Shown here one piece after another: positions 25,546 to 38,980 of a stretch of 64,000 bases of DNA (the first letter of the stretch is position 1; the number at the start of each line of letters is the position of its first letter). The DNA is from Byssochlamys sp. IMV 00236 (Eukaryota; Ascomycota; Eurotiomycetes; Eurotiales; Thermoascaceae). The notes under the pieces were generated by a model, which worked only from the letters and a program-made list of their open reading frames with translations, did no database searches and was not told where the DNA came from. The translations under genes and the position numbers were made by a program. Location: positions 372,001 through 436,000 of the forward strand of contig MSJH02000544.1 in the NCBI GenBank assembly GCA_001931875.2. The letters are read 5' to 3'.

Positions 25546-27528
25546 TTATCTTGACAAGGCGATATCATCGATCCTCAGAATCATCTTCACTGTCTCTGCT
25601 GCGAGCTCAATTGCACTTGTGCTCACTAGCAGAGGCTGAAGGACTCTCTCCTCTGTGATATTGTCCTTGACACCACCGCTCCTGATGCTAACACCAGCAT
25701 TCTGTTCGCCCTGAGCATGACGGTGGCGCAGATCAGTCACAACTCTAATCGAGTTGAGACCGGCGTTTTCGGCCAAAGTGGTCGGGATGACTTCCATGGC
25801 GTCCGCGAAAGCCTTCCAGCAAATAGACTCTGTCCCACTAAGCTCACGGGAACGCATGCTTAGACGGTGTGCGACCTCGATTTCGGGCGCACCACCTCCA
25901 GCAATTAGGGCACGTTTCTTCACCAAGCACCTAATGACACAGAGCGCGTCATGGATCGACCTGTCTGCCTCATCCAAGATCAAGTTGTTGGCACCACGAG
26001 CGACAATCGAGACAGTCTGGTTCGGCGCGCTCGAAGGGGTCTTGATGCCGGTCACCTTGACATAGCGTGCGCCCGAAGATTGAACCTCCTCAACGAGGTC
26101 AGCGGTACCCAATTTGTCCTCAGTGAAAGAGTCGATGTTCGCGATGGGCTTGCAACCGAGACTCTTGCAGATGAACTCAACCTCATCACGCTCGATGTCC
26201 TTGACGGCGAGGATCTTGAGACGAGAAAGGAAGTGGAGCGAGAGATCATTCACGGCGTCGCGGAGAATAGATTTCTGGATCAGCAAGACATTACACTTAG
26301 TCTTCTGGATCTTCTTCACCATGTTGAGAAGGTATTGGCGCTCCTCCTTCAGGATCTTATCCATTTGTCGGTAGTCATTGACGACAATTTGGTTCTCCAT
26401 CTGCAAATCATCAGCACAGAGCTCCAACCAAGGGTGGGCTACAACATACATCAGGCTTTGGTGGACTAAGTTGAAACTGAATAAGACCTATCCGCGCCTT
26501 CTCAATTCTCGTGGGACCTCCACCACTCTTGATAACGGGCTGGTTCAGAACCAAGCCGTCGATCATCTCACTGTCTTCGATGGTACCGCCGACCTTCTTG
26601 ACAATTCGGATATTCCGTAGATCCACGTTGTCCGAAGTTTTAGGGTCGATAATCTTCAGAACTGAGTCGACTGCCATCGGGCCCAGGAGACTCGAGTGCT
26701 GTGACACGATCTTCGAAGAAAGGGAGGTGGAGGCGGCTTGGAGGAGAGTCGCACGGTCGGTCAGGTTGATAGGAATCGACATTCCGTGGAGAATCTCAAC
26801 CGCAGCAGCGGCTGCTCTCTGGAAAGATTCGGCGATAATCGTAGGGTGGATGCCTGGATATGTCAGCTTTCGATGGAGAATTGTCTAGCTTGAAATATCA
26901 TACCCTTGCCTAACAGGCGTTCAGCGGCGCCGAGCAGACTGCCGGCGATGACAACGACAGAGGTAGTTCCATCACCTGCTTCCACATCCTGTGCCGCACT
27001 GAGGTCGACTAGCATTTTGGCCGCGGGGTGCATAACGCTCATGGACTTCAGCATAGTATTTCCATCGTTCGTCTGATCTTATCAGTATTGGAGCTCGTAT
27101 GACCGAGGGTGAGAAACGTACGATGATGGTATTTCCTTTGCCGGATTGAATCTGCATAAAGTTAGCTTAGGAAATACCTTGAAGTCCAGGTTTGCGTCTC
27201 ACCATCTTATCCATTCCTCGTGGTCCAAGCGACTGTGTTCAATTAGCCCCTCACTCAATGATCAGCATTGCGGAGTAGTATATACTGTTCTGATAGCATC
27301 GGCGACAGCTGTTACCTGTCAGCACCAGTACGGAGAAACATGTTTTTGCTTTCAGGGGACTGATACATACCTCTGGCTGCCATGATGTTGGCATTTCGGA
27401 CAGCCATAGGCTTTTCCTTATCCTGCGGGCGATCAGAATCCACGTTCACGCACAGCTGTCGTAAAATCATTTGGACGAACCTTGAAGGCATTATTGCCAG
27501 CATTTCCTTGAGCCACTGCTGTAGCCAT
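25546..27528 (-). CDS. cct4: T-complex chaperonin subunit delta (CCT4)
   Basis: One of eight subunits of the cytosolic TRiC/CCT chaperonin, which folds actin, tubulin and other proteins by ATP hydrolysis; 536 aa. Minus-strand exons are 27528..27481, 27422..27371, 27308..27286, 27232..27203, 27151..27122, 27072..26904, 26853..26450 and 26400..25546. The seven introns are 49 to 62 nt, and several exons near the 5' end are only 23 to 52 nt. The frame rebuilds [18 protein letters not shown], then [16 protein letters not shown], then the nucleotide-binding [15 protein letters not shown]. Further on are [14 protein letters not shown] and, near the end, the apical and equatorial motifs usual in CCT4. 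The very split 5' end fits the family in fungi. Confidence 0.95.
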
Positions 27529-27875
27529 CTTTCCCGCAGTAACCTGTAATCACCTAATGACAATCAAAGAAAAGGCGGGGTCTGAGGGGGAGAGCTCGAG
27601 TGTCCGGAGGCGGCTCTTTGGAATTTCGCGAACTCGCTCGTTCTCAGGATGCTTGGCACCGCTAGCGCCCGTCACGGAGCTCGACGTACTCACTCAGCAG
27701 CCTGAGGAGCTACAGCTTGATCATCAACACATCACTCCATCCCTTCCACTCCCACCTTTCACGACCCTGTCTTTGGACAGTCCGCTGCCGCTGCTTCTTC
27801 CCTCCTGGTAGATATTGTATTCCGTGTCTATCCTACATTCTTTTTGACTCGCGTGCAACGCCCGGCGTCGCCACC
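27529..27875. promoter_or_regulatory. Shared bidirectional promoter cct4 / rpt1
   Basis: Only 347 bp separate the start codons of two divergent proteostasis genes. The cct4 side has an AG-rich segment and the rpt1 side a pyrimidine-rich one. I looked for the yeast Rpn4 element GGTGGCAAA and did not see it. Which factors act here is unknown. Confidence 0.75.
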
Positions 27876-29344
27876 ATGCCCAGCGCCACGGGTTCCAACT
27901 GGGAGAAGTACCAGAAGAACTTTGCGGACGATGAAGAACCAGAGAAGAAAATCACACCTCTTACCGATGAGTGAGTTAATCGCGACCTGAGTCTTGCAGA
28001 TGACTAACGGCATGTAGTGATATCCAAGTATTGAAGACATACGGCGCGGCTCCCTATGCTGCAGCTTTGAAGAAGCTCGAGAAGCAGATCAAAGAGAAGC
28101 AAGCGAGTGTAAACGATAAGATCGGAGTCAAGGTATTTTACACTGTTCGCTGTTGGAAGTACAAATCTGACGTCTCTAGGAATCCGACACCGGTCTTGCG
28201 CCCCCTCACCTCTGGGACGTTGCCGCAGACAGACAACGTATGCAAGAAGAACAACCATTGCAGGTTGCCCGCTGCACCAAAATCATCCAAGACGAAAAGG
28301 ATGAAGATAAGAGCAAATATGTCATCAACGTCAAGCAGATTGCCAAATTCGTTGTCAACCTCGGTGAGCGGGTCAGCCCAACAGATATCGAGGAGGGAAT
28401 GAGAGTTGGGTAGGTAGATCCCTTCGTTCTTACTGGAAACAGCTGTACTGACGGGTGCTTTTAGTGTCGACCGAAACAAGTACCAAATTCTGCTGCCCTT
28501 GCCTCCTAAGATCGATCCTAGCGTAACAATGATGACCGTGGAAGACAAGCCGGATGTGACATACGGAGATGTTGGTGGTTCAAAAGAACAGATTGAGAAG
28601 CTGCGGGAAGTGGTCGAGATGCCGTTGCTTTCTCCGGAGAGATTCGTCAACCTGGGTATTGACCCCCCGAAGGGAGCTCTACTCTATGGGCCTCCTGGTA
28701 CGGGTAAGACGCTGTGCGCCAGAGCCGTTGCCAACAGAACAGATGCTACATTCATCCGTGTTATTGGTAGTGAGCTGGTGCAGAAGTATGTCGGTGAGGG
28801 TGCCAGAATGGTACGAGAACTTTTCGAAATGGCACGGACAAAGAAGGCCTGCATTATTTTCTTCGACGAGATTGATGCCATTGGAGGAGCACGATTTGAC
28901 GATGGAGCGGGTGGTGATAATGAGGTGCAGCGTACCATGTTGGAGCTTATTACCCAGCTGGATGGGTTCGACTCGCGTGGTAACATCAAGGTGATGTTTG
29001 CGACCAACCGACCATCAACCCTGGATCCAGCCCTGATGCGTCCCGGACGAATTGACCGCAAGATCGAGTTCTCTCTCCCCGATATGGAAGGAAGGGCGAA
29101 CATCCTACGGATTCACGCTAAGAGCATGTCAGTGGAGCGGGATATTCGATGGGAACTCATCTCGCGGCTCTGCCCCAACTCCACCGGAGCTGAGCTGCGC
29201 AGTGTAGCGACGGAGGCCGGTATGTTTGCGATCCGCGCGCGGCGGAAGGTCGCAACAGAGAAGGACTTCTTGGCCGCTGTGGACAAGGTGATCAAGGGCA
29301 ACCTGAAGTTCAACTCGACGGCGACGTACATGCAGTACAACTAG
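27876..29344 (+). CDS. rpt1: 26S proteasome regulatory AAA ATPase subunit Rpt1
   Basis: An ATPase of the 19S base ring that unfolds ubiquitinated proteins and feeds them to the 20S core, 439 aa. Exons are 27876..27970, 28018..28132, 28180..28409 and 28465..29344. An N-terminal coiled coil (about 40-75, [11 protein letters not shown]) precedes the OB domain. The AAA module has Walker A GPPGTGKT (about 222-229), Walker [10 protein letters not shown] (about 277-285), and the second region of homology [22 protein letters not shown]. The pore-loop aromatic lies in KYVGEG. The C-terminus YMQYN matches Rpt1, which lacks a HbYX tail. It is divergent from cct4. Confidence 0.97.
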
Positions 29345-30171
29345 ACCATGTCTCTTGTGTTTTCCTGTTTGCATCTTTGGTTGGTTGGCGTGGGCTATGC
29401 GGGATGTACGACGATATAATAGCGTATGCTTCCGTCTGTGAATGAACCTTTGCGCTCCTCCTGTTTGCGTCTGTGCTAGACCACGTAGAATCATCTCTGT
29501 CTGAAGCCGCCCTTCTGAATTTCTACTGTCAGGTAACGTAAATATTGATTACTTGGTAATCAATTAGCCGATATGCTACATATGTAGGAATGCTTTTCCC
29601 GGTACATCAGGTGATCTCAACTACATGACAACCCATGTGGAGAAGAGGATCAATATAGCTGATCAATCTCCAGCTAGTCAACATATGCCCATAGCCAGAC
29701 CCTTTTAGAAACCTATCTGATCGTCCGCAGGTCCATCGGGCTATTCTTCCCTCCTGGTCGCCCTGACTGCACGCATTTACCGTCTATCCGCGCTGCGCTT
29801 CCTGTCTTTTCCGGCAAAGCGAACAACCTGCACGTGCCCAGGCCCTCGCAGCCAACCAGAAGCCCCCGGCTGTCCGGGAGGATTACCTCTGCAGCCACGC
29901 CGATTGGTCCGCTCGGCGTCCGGACGAGCTCGTTCGGCAACAGATGGAAGGCTCGGGTCGGCTTATGTAAGGCCTCTGCCGGCTGTCGTTCGCTCTTCGT
30001 TCTCTCCAGACCCAGAGAGCGAGAAGAAAGTCCAGCTTCCCAACGAGAACGCCAACCCTGCGCTCTCAATTCCTGTCCTCTCCTCTCCTCTCTTATCCCA
30101 CGCCATCTCGCGTCCTTTTCCTTCGATTGTGTTTCGCTCTGGTCTCGAGCAGCTGCTCCTAACCACACATC
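29345..30171. other. Intergenic rpt1 to sdh1, holding the sdh1 promoter
   Basis: These 827 bp separate two genes on the same strand. The last 200 bp are pyrimidine-rich (CCTCTCCTCTCC-type), a pattern common just upstream of highly expressed fungal genes. No gene is seen. Confidence 0.6.
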
Positions 30172-32449
<2,278 letters not shown>

Positions 32450-33737
32450 ACGAAGCGCACACGGGATATATTAAGTGTGCGTTGTTGGTGGGGTATTGGT
32501 GTGGGCCACGAATGTCTTTCTGCCTTCCGGGGAACTGGGGGTTGGCGTTGTGACATCGGTCAGTAATATGTTATTCTCGCCGAAGGATGTGGTACCGCCG
32601 TCTGTATTACAATGAGTCCAGCAGTGCCTGGCTCACCCAGCGAAGCTGCAACGGAAACGGGGAAAGGAAAGGGGGGACAAAAAACTCCGCATCTCCAATT
32701 TCTGGGCGTGTCATATATAACCACATGTAGCTTTGTATTGGGTTCTATGTACTCACGTTAGCTGTCATCTCTTTACTGTTAGTTTACCTTATACAGCGGG
32801 TTTTCCTTTTTGTTTGACTGTTGTCCCCATGCCGATATTTTGGGTAATTTAGGTTCGCGAGTTCATGAGTGATTATCTAGGAGCATAATGCCCTGTACCG
32901 TCCTCATCTACTCAGTAGTTCGAGCAACACTGGACTATGGAAGTGATCGATGCCAACTTACGAGGTCTCCCGCTTTCATCTCCGGTGGCGCGTGTAACAT
33001 CATATGCCATGGTGGTAGCAGTACCTCCATTGCTCTTTGTATACGCCCAAAGGGATGTACCTGAGACACTTTCGCAAAAGGAAATTGCGGCGTGCTGGCT
33101 TTCTTTTATTATGTCTGGACCAGCAGCCTAACTCTGCAGGGAGTCATCGAGTAAGCGCACATGACGGGAAACCATCCAAGGCCTGGTCGGAGACAGGACG
33201 GCATAGGCGCCATTGGGGACTGTTGCTCGAATGATATCGGGTCTCTATTGCGGCTATAATTTGTCATGGAGTACTTTAGATATACGAACTGTGCTACACC
33301 TCGTCTAAATCACTTGGTAGTACTTTGGGCACTGATGACAACGGGCTTGCTGCAGCATAGCCACTCTGCACCCTTCCTTCAAACAGGGATTGTTCGTATC
33401 GCAAATATGATATAGTGGGGCCTTTTTTTGTTCGATCTTAAGATAATTATCACGGCTCGTTGCACGATGACACATGTGGTTACTTTGTGGGTAGTTGCTG
33501 ATGACCCTGCAGTTGCACATGGTGCGGCTGCATAATTGCTCACTTACCCTCAGACCGAACAATTCAGCCTCATGCCAGATCCCCAGACAGAACATCTCTG
33601 CCTTTCGAAGGGACATTCACATCTGCAGATGCTCATGGCTTGACCTCTGAGTTGAATCAGTGAAGACTTGGGATAACTTCCAGTATAACTGGTCCATATA
33701 TTTGCCTTTCCTTTCTTCCTTTCTTTCTTTACCCAGG
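32450..33737. other. Intergenic, sdh1 to surface-protein gene
   Basis: About 1.3 kb. The left third is the sdh1 3' UTR. The rest has only short frames. One on the minus strand (33616-33305, 103 codons) is cysteine-rich and is reported separately. Confidence 0.5.
33305..33616 (-). CDS. Possible small Cys-rich protein, unrecognised
   Basis: An ORF of 103 aa from an ATG with nine Cys (including CNC, HMCH, CDTNNPC, KEGC and ARCHQCP). I recognise no family and see no signal peptide. A canonical donor (GTAAGT) and an acceptor (AACTGCAG) 41 nt later lie inside it, so a spliced form could exist. It may equally be a chance ORF in the region upstream of the next gene. Confidence 0.25.
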   Translation of the reverse strand: MSLRKAEMFCLGIWHEAELFGLRVSEQLCSRTMCNCRVISNYPQSNHMCHRATSRDNYLKIEQKKAPLYHICDTNNPCLKEGCRVAMLQQARCHQCPKYYQVI

Positions 33738-35173
33738 ATGAAGATATATATCCCCCGTCAGGCAAACACCTGTCAAGCTCCATTGCAGTTTTACAGATGT
33801 TCTAAAGGGGACTTTGTAGGATGCTGCACTGCTGACCCTTGCGATACTGGCGTTTGTCCCGATGGCGATGGTCCAAAAACAACAGCAGATACGACAACGG
33901 CAGCGGCGGCGACCTCGTTGCCATCAACGGCCACAAGTACAGAAGAAACTACAACATATCCCGTTTCTATCCAGATCCCACAGTCGAACACAGAAACTTC
34001 CAGTATCGCCACTACTTCTTCAGGTACTCATTCAGATTCGATAGTCCAGACGACTCAACCGATCACTTCGCAGCACACATCTACGACTTCGACTACATCA
34101 GCTTCCAGGGCTATAGGAACGTCTTCTGGTACAAATGCTGCTTTTGCTTCTGCTACGAGCAACTCAAGTTCTGGTTCTCATTCGGGAAGCATTGGTGGGT
34201 TATTGGGAGGTATGTTGGGAGGAGCAATAGGAGGGATCGTCTTGTTAGGGTTGATACTAGCCTTTGTTTCATGGAGACGAAGAAAACGCGGACGACAATC
34301 TTCAAGAACAGGATGGTGTCTCTGTGGCAGAAATGATAAAACTCACAGAGGACCTACTGATGCCAGTGCTGCAGAAGGGTTCCTCTGCGCTCGTGGAAGA
34401 AGACATTCGGTGGAAGAACGTCTTGGTAAGAAAATGTGCTCTCATCCTTCAAAAGCTCCAGTATTTCTTACACTTATGTAGGCAAAGGCGTCAAGAAGGA
34501 TCACTCCAGACAACAGTCTGAATCTTCGACTGTCCCTTCCGGGACATCGGACTATGAAAAGAAAGCGTCACCTAGCCTGGGTTCGCCTGGGAAAGCCGGT
34601 GGTGGAAGATTAATGACAACTCTTGAGGAAGACCCATGTCCTTTACTTGCAAGCAACCCCGTCATTCCGACAGCTGAATTACCAGCCTCGATTCCTTCGA
34701 GGCCCGACACCACCCCCGAACTGGCAGACACTGGAAGAAGCCCGGGCCGTTCGGAGTTACCACCTCATGCTGATCGCGAATTAATAAATATACCGATTGA
34801 GGCAAGAGCGAACGCTAGGTCTTGGAGGGTGAACAGGAACCATGGTCCTGTAACCAGCAACCAGGCACATATAAAAACTACTCGCGATGGTGCCATCATG
34901 CGACCCAACATGAATCATGAATCAGAAGAGGATACACCATCCAGCTATCTGCGGGAAAGGGGGCACATTATGAGTTTCATGCAGTATGGCAATTACAATG
35001 GCACGCCTCCGAACTCCGAAGCGGGTTCGCAGAGACCGACTCCTATTCCTCAAATTGAAATAAGCCCACCTATGCAGGATGACGCAGAGGGACGCGAGTC
35101 CGGGACAATGCCATCCTCATCATCACACCGTGTCGGGCTTGGGCTAAGCGGCATATATATGCGTCAAACCTGA
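33738..35173 (+). CDS. Single-pass Ser/Thr-rich surface protein (Skg6/Wsc-like layout)
   Basis: A predicted 459-aa fungal membrane protein. Exons are 33738..34425 and 34482..35173, joined in phase 1 (ERLG to KGVKKDH). The N-terminus has six Cys within residues 12-40 (TCQAPLQFYRCSKGDFVGCC..CDTGVC), a motif seen in fungal surface glycoproteins. A Ser/Thr-rich O-glycosylation stem (about 48-150) follows. Then come a Gly-rich single TM helix (about 155-178, GGAIGGIVLLGLILAFVSW), a basic stop-transfer RRRKRGR and a long disordered cytoplasmic tail. No classical signal peptide follows the chosen ATG. Translation might start earlier or in an unseen exon. The tail segment just after the TM (34270-34425) is also open in another frame. 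Function is unknown; a wall-stress sensor or polarity role is only an inference from layout. Confidence 0.65.
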
Positions 35174-35954
35174 ATCTAGATTTCTCATCGGACAATCGAT
35201 GGAGCTTAATATTACGGGTCACGACTACTTCTCGCATATTTTAGTGATGATAACCCATTCAATGACGGCTTTTCTCCTGTTAGCGGCATATAGGCTTGTT
35301 TATTATTCATACCGTACATATCCGGGTTGACATGTTGAATAAGGTGACTTGACGTTTAGAGATCAATCCACGAAATGTCTTAGGCCACGCAGTTTTGCTA
35401 GTCAGTATATAAATTTGAATCTGCAGGCTGCGTGATCCCATTGTAACGATTATTCCATAAGATATATGTAACCAGGAGTTAGTTACCTGTGCCAGAATGC
35501 ATCCGACCACCCCGCTACGTGCCTTTGAAGCTCTGCAGCAAAATTCGCGCTATGCACTACCCATTCAAAGTGACTCCGAGTTCCAGGGCAGATGATCCAG
35601 TGTCAGGAAATTCTGGGATTCTGACAATGATACTAAGGTTGCCAATAGTATATCTCAGTCGAATGCAATGGATGATTCTTATCCGCAAGTAATGTAGATA
35701 GAACCAAATCCTCTCACCTACAATATGCGGGGAAGTGATCGTAGATCGGCTGTTGTATAATAGTGGGGCGAGGCCCCATACTTATTCTGTTTCCTCGGCA
35801 TAGCAGTATTCTTACCACGCCTCTTGTTAAAGCTTTCCCAAATTTGAAACACATTAAAATGATTGAAATAAATGACACTTTTGATCGATAGATATTCTAC
35901 ATTTTTATTCCCCGAGGTTCACGTGGAGGAGGAATACTCGCCACTTTCGGAGCT
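35174..35954. other. Intergenic, surface protein to ADH
   Basis: About 780 bp, AT-rich toward the right, with no gene seen. It holds the ADH promoter. Confidence 0.55.
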
Positions 35955-37211
35955 ATGGCAGAGAACGGTACCATTGTTACAGAAGCACTCGTCTGCTCCA
36001 GCCTTGGTGGAGAGTTCGAGATTAAGAGACTCACGGTAGACGACATACGAGAAGATGAGTTGTTGGTTCGCATCGTTGCGTCTGGTATTTGCCATACGGA
36101 TTTCTCTTGCGCGGATGTCCTGTCACCTCTACTACATAACTATCATGTTCCTCTATCTTGAAGGTCTATCCGCTAACTGTATTCTACAGGGAACCACACC
36201 AATGGAATTCCCCTTCGTGGGTGGTCATGAAGGTGCTGGAGTTGTAGAACGCATCGGGGCCCATGTCAACCATGTGGAAGTGGGAGATCATGTCCTGCTG
36301 AGTTTCAGTTCATGCGGAAAATGCGCCCCGTGCAGACGAAACATTCGTGCCTATTGTCAGAATGTGTTTCGAATGAACTTTTCAGGCTCGAGAGATGATG
36401 GCTCAAAGGCGTTTACTATGGAGGATGGGTCTCCTGTGTCGTCTCATTTCTTCGGCCAGTCAAGCTTTGCTCGCAGGACAGTTGTAAGAGCGGTGTCAGC
36501 TATCAAGATTGAGAAATCCTTGCCGCTGGATATTTTATGTTCCATGGGCTGTGGTATGCAAACTGGAGCGGGAACAGTTCTGAACGTCTTGCGTCCAGCA
36601 ATGGGGCAAACGGTGGTTATCTTCGGTGCCGGCGCCGTAGGGCTCGCTGCTGTGATGGCAGCGAAGCTTACCCCGGCGAGTATGGTGATTGTTGTCGATT
36701 TAGTAGCTTCTAAGCTCATCACAGCTCGCGAATTGGGTGCAACGCACATTATCAATGCCAATGAGACTGACACCCTCGCTCAGATAGGTTCTCTCACCGA
36801 TGGATTTGGAGTCGATCGCGCCATGGACACCACAGGGAATATTCATGTTATCAAGACAATGATGGATTGTGCCGCTCCTGGTGGACTCGTCGCTACTGTT
36901 GGTGCCCCGAGAAAGGGTCAGATTATCGAGATCGAACCTGCAACATGGTTGGCAAGGGGAATCAGCTATGTGGGAGTCCACCAGGGTTCTTCAGACCCGC
37001 AAAAGGTATACATTTCTTGTCTCGAACTCTAGAAGTATGGCTCATCTAGGGATATTCACAGTTTGTTCTATATCTCGTTCAGCTCTGGAAGGACGGCCGA
37101 TTCCCTGTTGACAGACTGGTGAATACCTTCTCCTATGGAGAGATGCGGGAAGCAACCGACGCTTTACGAAAGGGAATATGCATCAAAGCAGTACTTCTGT
37201 GGGATGAATAG
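35955..37211 (+). CDS. Zinc-dependent medium-chain alcohol dehydrogenase
   Basis: An NAD(P)-dependent MDR enzyme of 368 aa, probably acting on aryl or allylic alcohols. Exons are 35955..36116, 36190..37005 and 37083..37211. The first intron has an unusual GTCCTG donor; splicing there joins TDFSCAD to GTTPMEF in frame. Catalytic zinc ligands are Cys46 (GICHTD), His67-Glu68 (GGHEGAG) and Cys175. Structural zinc uses Cys96, 99, 102 and 110 (CGKCAPCRRNIRAYC). The cofactor site is GAGAVGLAAVMAAK followed by VIVVDL, an acidic residue favouring NAD. The third exon supplies the usual end (LWKDGRFPVDRLVNTFSY ... AVLLWDE). It is similar in type to bacterial XylB. The substrate cannot be read from sequence. 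Confidence 0.88.
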
Positions 37212-37326
37212 TGAATATGAGGAAGCCACGATGGCAGGAGTCCATCTCCCTTCACTTGAAGCTCATTGCTTTCCACCCCTCAGCACTATAAGTCATGACA
37301 TTATCCTCATTCCTTTCATCTATTTT

Positions 37327-38166
37327 TCTATATCTGGACAGCATCTTATCATCCTGAAGCAGCTCCCTCTATCTCTAATACTCTGTGTTGGCATCCTTTT
37401 GTTGTTTTGCTTGGCTTATATTCTATATTATTATACTACTGCCTGGTTAGCTTTAAAAATATTTTTTACCTCACTTATTTATCTAGACCTATAAATATGG
37501 CTGTACTGCTAGACTTCTTAATATTACCATTATTAGTCCTAGCTCTAATACATAAACGCCTACTAAGTCAATTTAGTGGTCTATAATCCCTCAGACAGGC
37601 AATCTTTCTATATCTGAACAGCATCTTATTATCCCAAAGCAGCTCCCCTCCATCTCTGATACTTTATATTGGTATCCTTTTATTATTTTGCTTGGCTTAT
37701 ATTCTATATTACTATACTGCTACCTGGTTAGCTTTGAAAATATTTTTTACCTCACTTATTTATCCAGACCTGCGAATATGGCTGCGCTGCCAGATTTCTT
37801 AGTATTACTATTATTAGTCCTAGCTCTAACAGATAAACACCCACTAAATTGATTCAGTGGTTTATAATCTCTTAGATAGGCAATCTTTCTATATCTGGAT
37901 AGTATCTTATTATCCTAAAGCAGCTCCCCTCTATCTTTAATACTCTATATTGGTATCCTTTTATTATTTTATTTGGCCTATATTTTATATTATTACACTA
38001 CTACCTGGTCAGCTTTAAAAATATTTTCTACCTCACTTATTTATCTAGACCTGCAAATATAGCTGCACCGCCAGACTTCCCAGTATCACTATTATTGGTC
38101 CTAGCTCTAATAGATGAACGCCTGCTAAGTCGATTCAGTGGTCTACAATCCCTCAGACAGGCAATC
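37327..38166. repeat. Three tandem copies of a 280-bp AT-rich unit
   Basis: Copies start at about 37327, 37607 and 37888 (periods 280 and 281 bp). Each begins TCTATATCTG and ends near ...CTCAGACAGGCAATC. Differences between copies are nearly all C/T or G/A transitions, often CA to TA (for example CAGCATC versus TAGTATC), as expected of repeat-induced point mutation. There is no coding capacity. Confidence 0.9.
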
Positions 38167-38228
38167 CCAGAAAGGGAGAACTTCCTCAGACAGGCAATCC
38201 TAGAAAGGGAGAAGTTTCCTCAGACATG
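38148..38228. repeat. 33-bp tandem duplication at the array edge
   Basis: The end of the third 280-bp copy runs into two near-identical units of about 33 bp (CCTCAGACAGGCAATCC then AGAAAGGGAGAA) and the start of a third, just before the next coding frame. Confidence 0.8.
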
Positions 38229-38980
38229 GAGGTGAAGACCAGTATCTTTCCTTTAGCAACGTGAAGCCATCGGACTTCAGGACGATTGAATCCCGCCGTG
38301 TCCACCTTGGGCGGGGAATTGCATTCACCTACTTTGGGGAAATTGAGACGTTGATAATCAAAGTCCCCACCAAGGCGCACGAAAAAGCTCACGCTTCAAT
38401 CGGGCATAAGACTTACCATCGGTTGCTGTCCATGGGCATCGGTGAGTACGAGTTCTGGCCGATAAACGCTGCAAGATCCAGGGGTAGTAATAGCTCCTCG
38501 AAAGAAGGCGACTCGGCCTATCAAAACCAAGTACTTCGCCCTCACGACTATGACTGGCCGAACTTCGTCATTGAGGCGGGGTACTCTGAGAACATTCCAA
38601 ATCTCCGCATGGACGCGAGATGGTGGATAGAGAATTCGGGTGGACAAGTCCTCATGGTCATGCTGATATGGATAAGCCCACCTACCAAGACAGTGCTCAT
38701 CGAAAAATGGATCCCGAGTCTACTCAATACCGATGTCAGGCGCAGTAGCCGTATTGCTGCATCATCATCATCATCATCATCATCAGGCGCTACCGCCGTC
38801 AAGATCGCTGAAATCTCTATCAACCAGGCAGGGGCAACGTCCGTAATCACCGGTGCTCCTTTAGTCCTTGAGTTCGACAGGCTAGTGGGCAGGCTGCCAC
38901 AGAATTTCAACGAGGGAGATGTGGTTTATTCCCAGAGTGAGCTTGACTATTGGGCAAGAGGTCTGTGGATTGGGTTGTGA
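38204..38980 (+). CDS. PD-(D/E)XK-like fungal hypothetical protein, 5' end unresolved
   Basis: An open frame from the stop at 38201-38203 to the TGA at 38978-38980, with no in-frame ATG before about residue 70. Either an upstream exon is missing (a possible acceptor is TTTAG at about 38252-38256) or the gene is 5'-truncated by the neighbouring repeats. The recognisable blocks are SDFRTIESRRVHLG, TYFGEIETLIIKVPTKAHEKAH, SSKEGDSAYQNQVLRP, then WPNFVIEAGYSE with LRMDARWWIENSGGQV and VLIEKW. This order matches a large family of Aspergillus hypothetical proteins. The D...(E)A.Y pattern resembles a PD-(D/E)XK nuclease core, an inference. A Ser8 run is encoded by a CAT/TCA microsatellite at about 38760-38783. 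No function is established. Confidence 0.6.
   Translation, partial: KGRSFLRHGGEDQYLSFSNVKPSDFRTIESRRVHLGRGIAFTYFGEIETLIIKVPTKAHEKAHASIGHKTYHRLLSMGIGEYEFWPINAARSRGSNSSSKEGDSAYQNQVLRPHDYDWPNFVIEAGYSENIPNLRMDARWWIENSGGQVLMVMLIWISPPTKTVLIEKWIPSLLNTDVRRSSRIAASSSSSSSSGATAVKIAEISINQAGATSVITGAPLVLEFDRLVGRLPQNFNEGDVVYSQSELDYWARGLWIGL

Noticed and set aside
34264..34521. Alternative frame over the tail of the surface-protein gene
   Set aside because: It reads quite protein-like, but after splicing it soon stops, while the chosen frame stays open for another 230 codons and joins cleanly in phase 1. A frameshift here remains possible.
37327..38166. CRISPR-like or satellite array
   Set aside because: There are only three long units without spacers in a eukaryotic genome; it is a plain tandem repeat.
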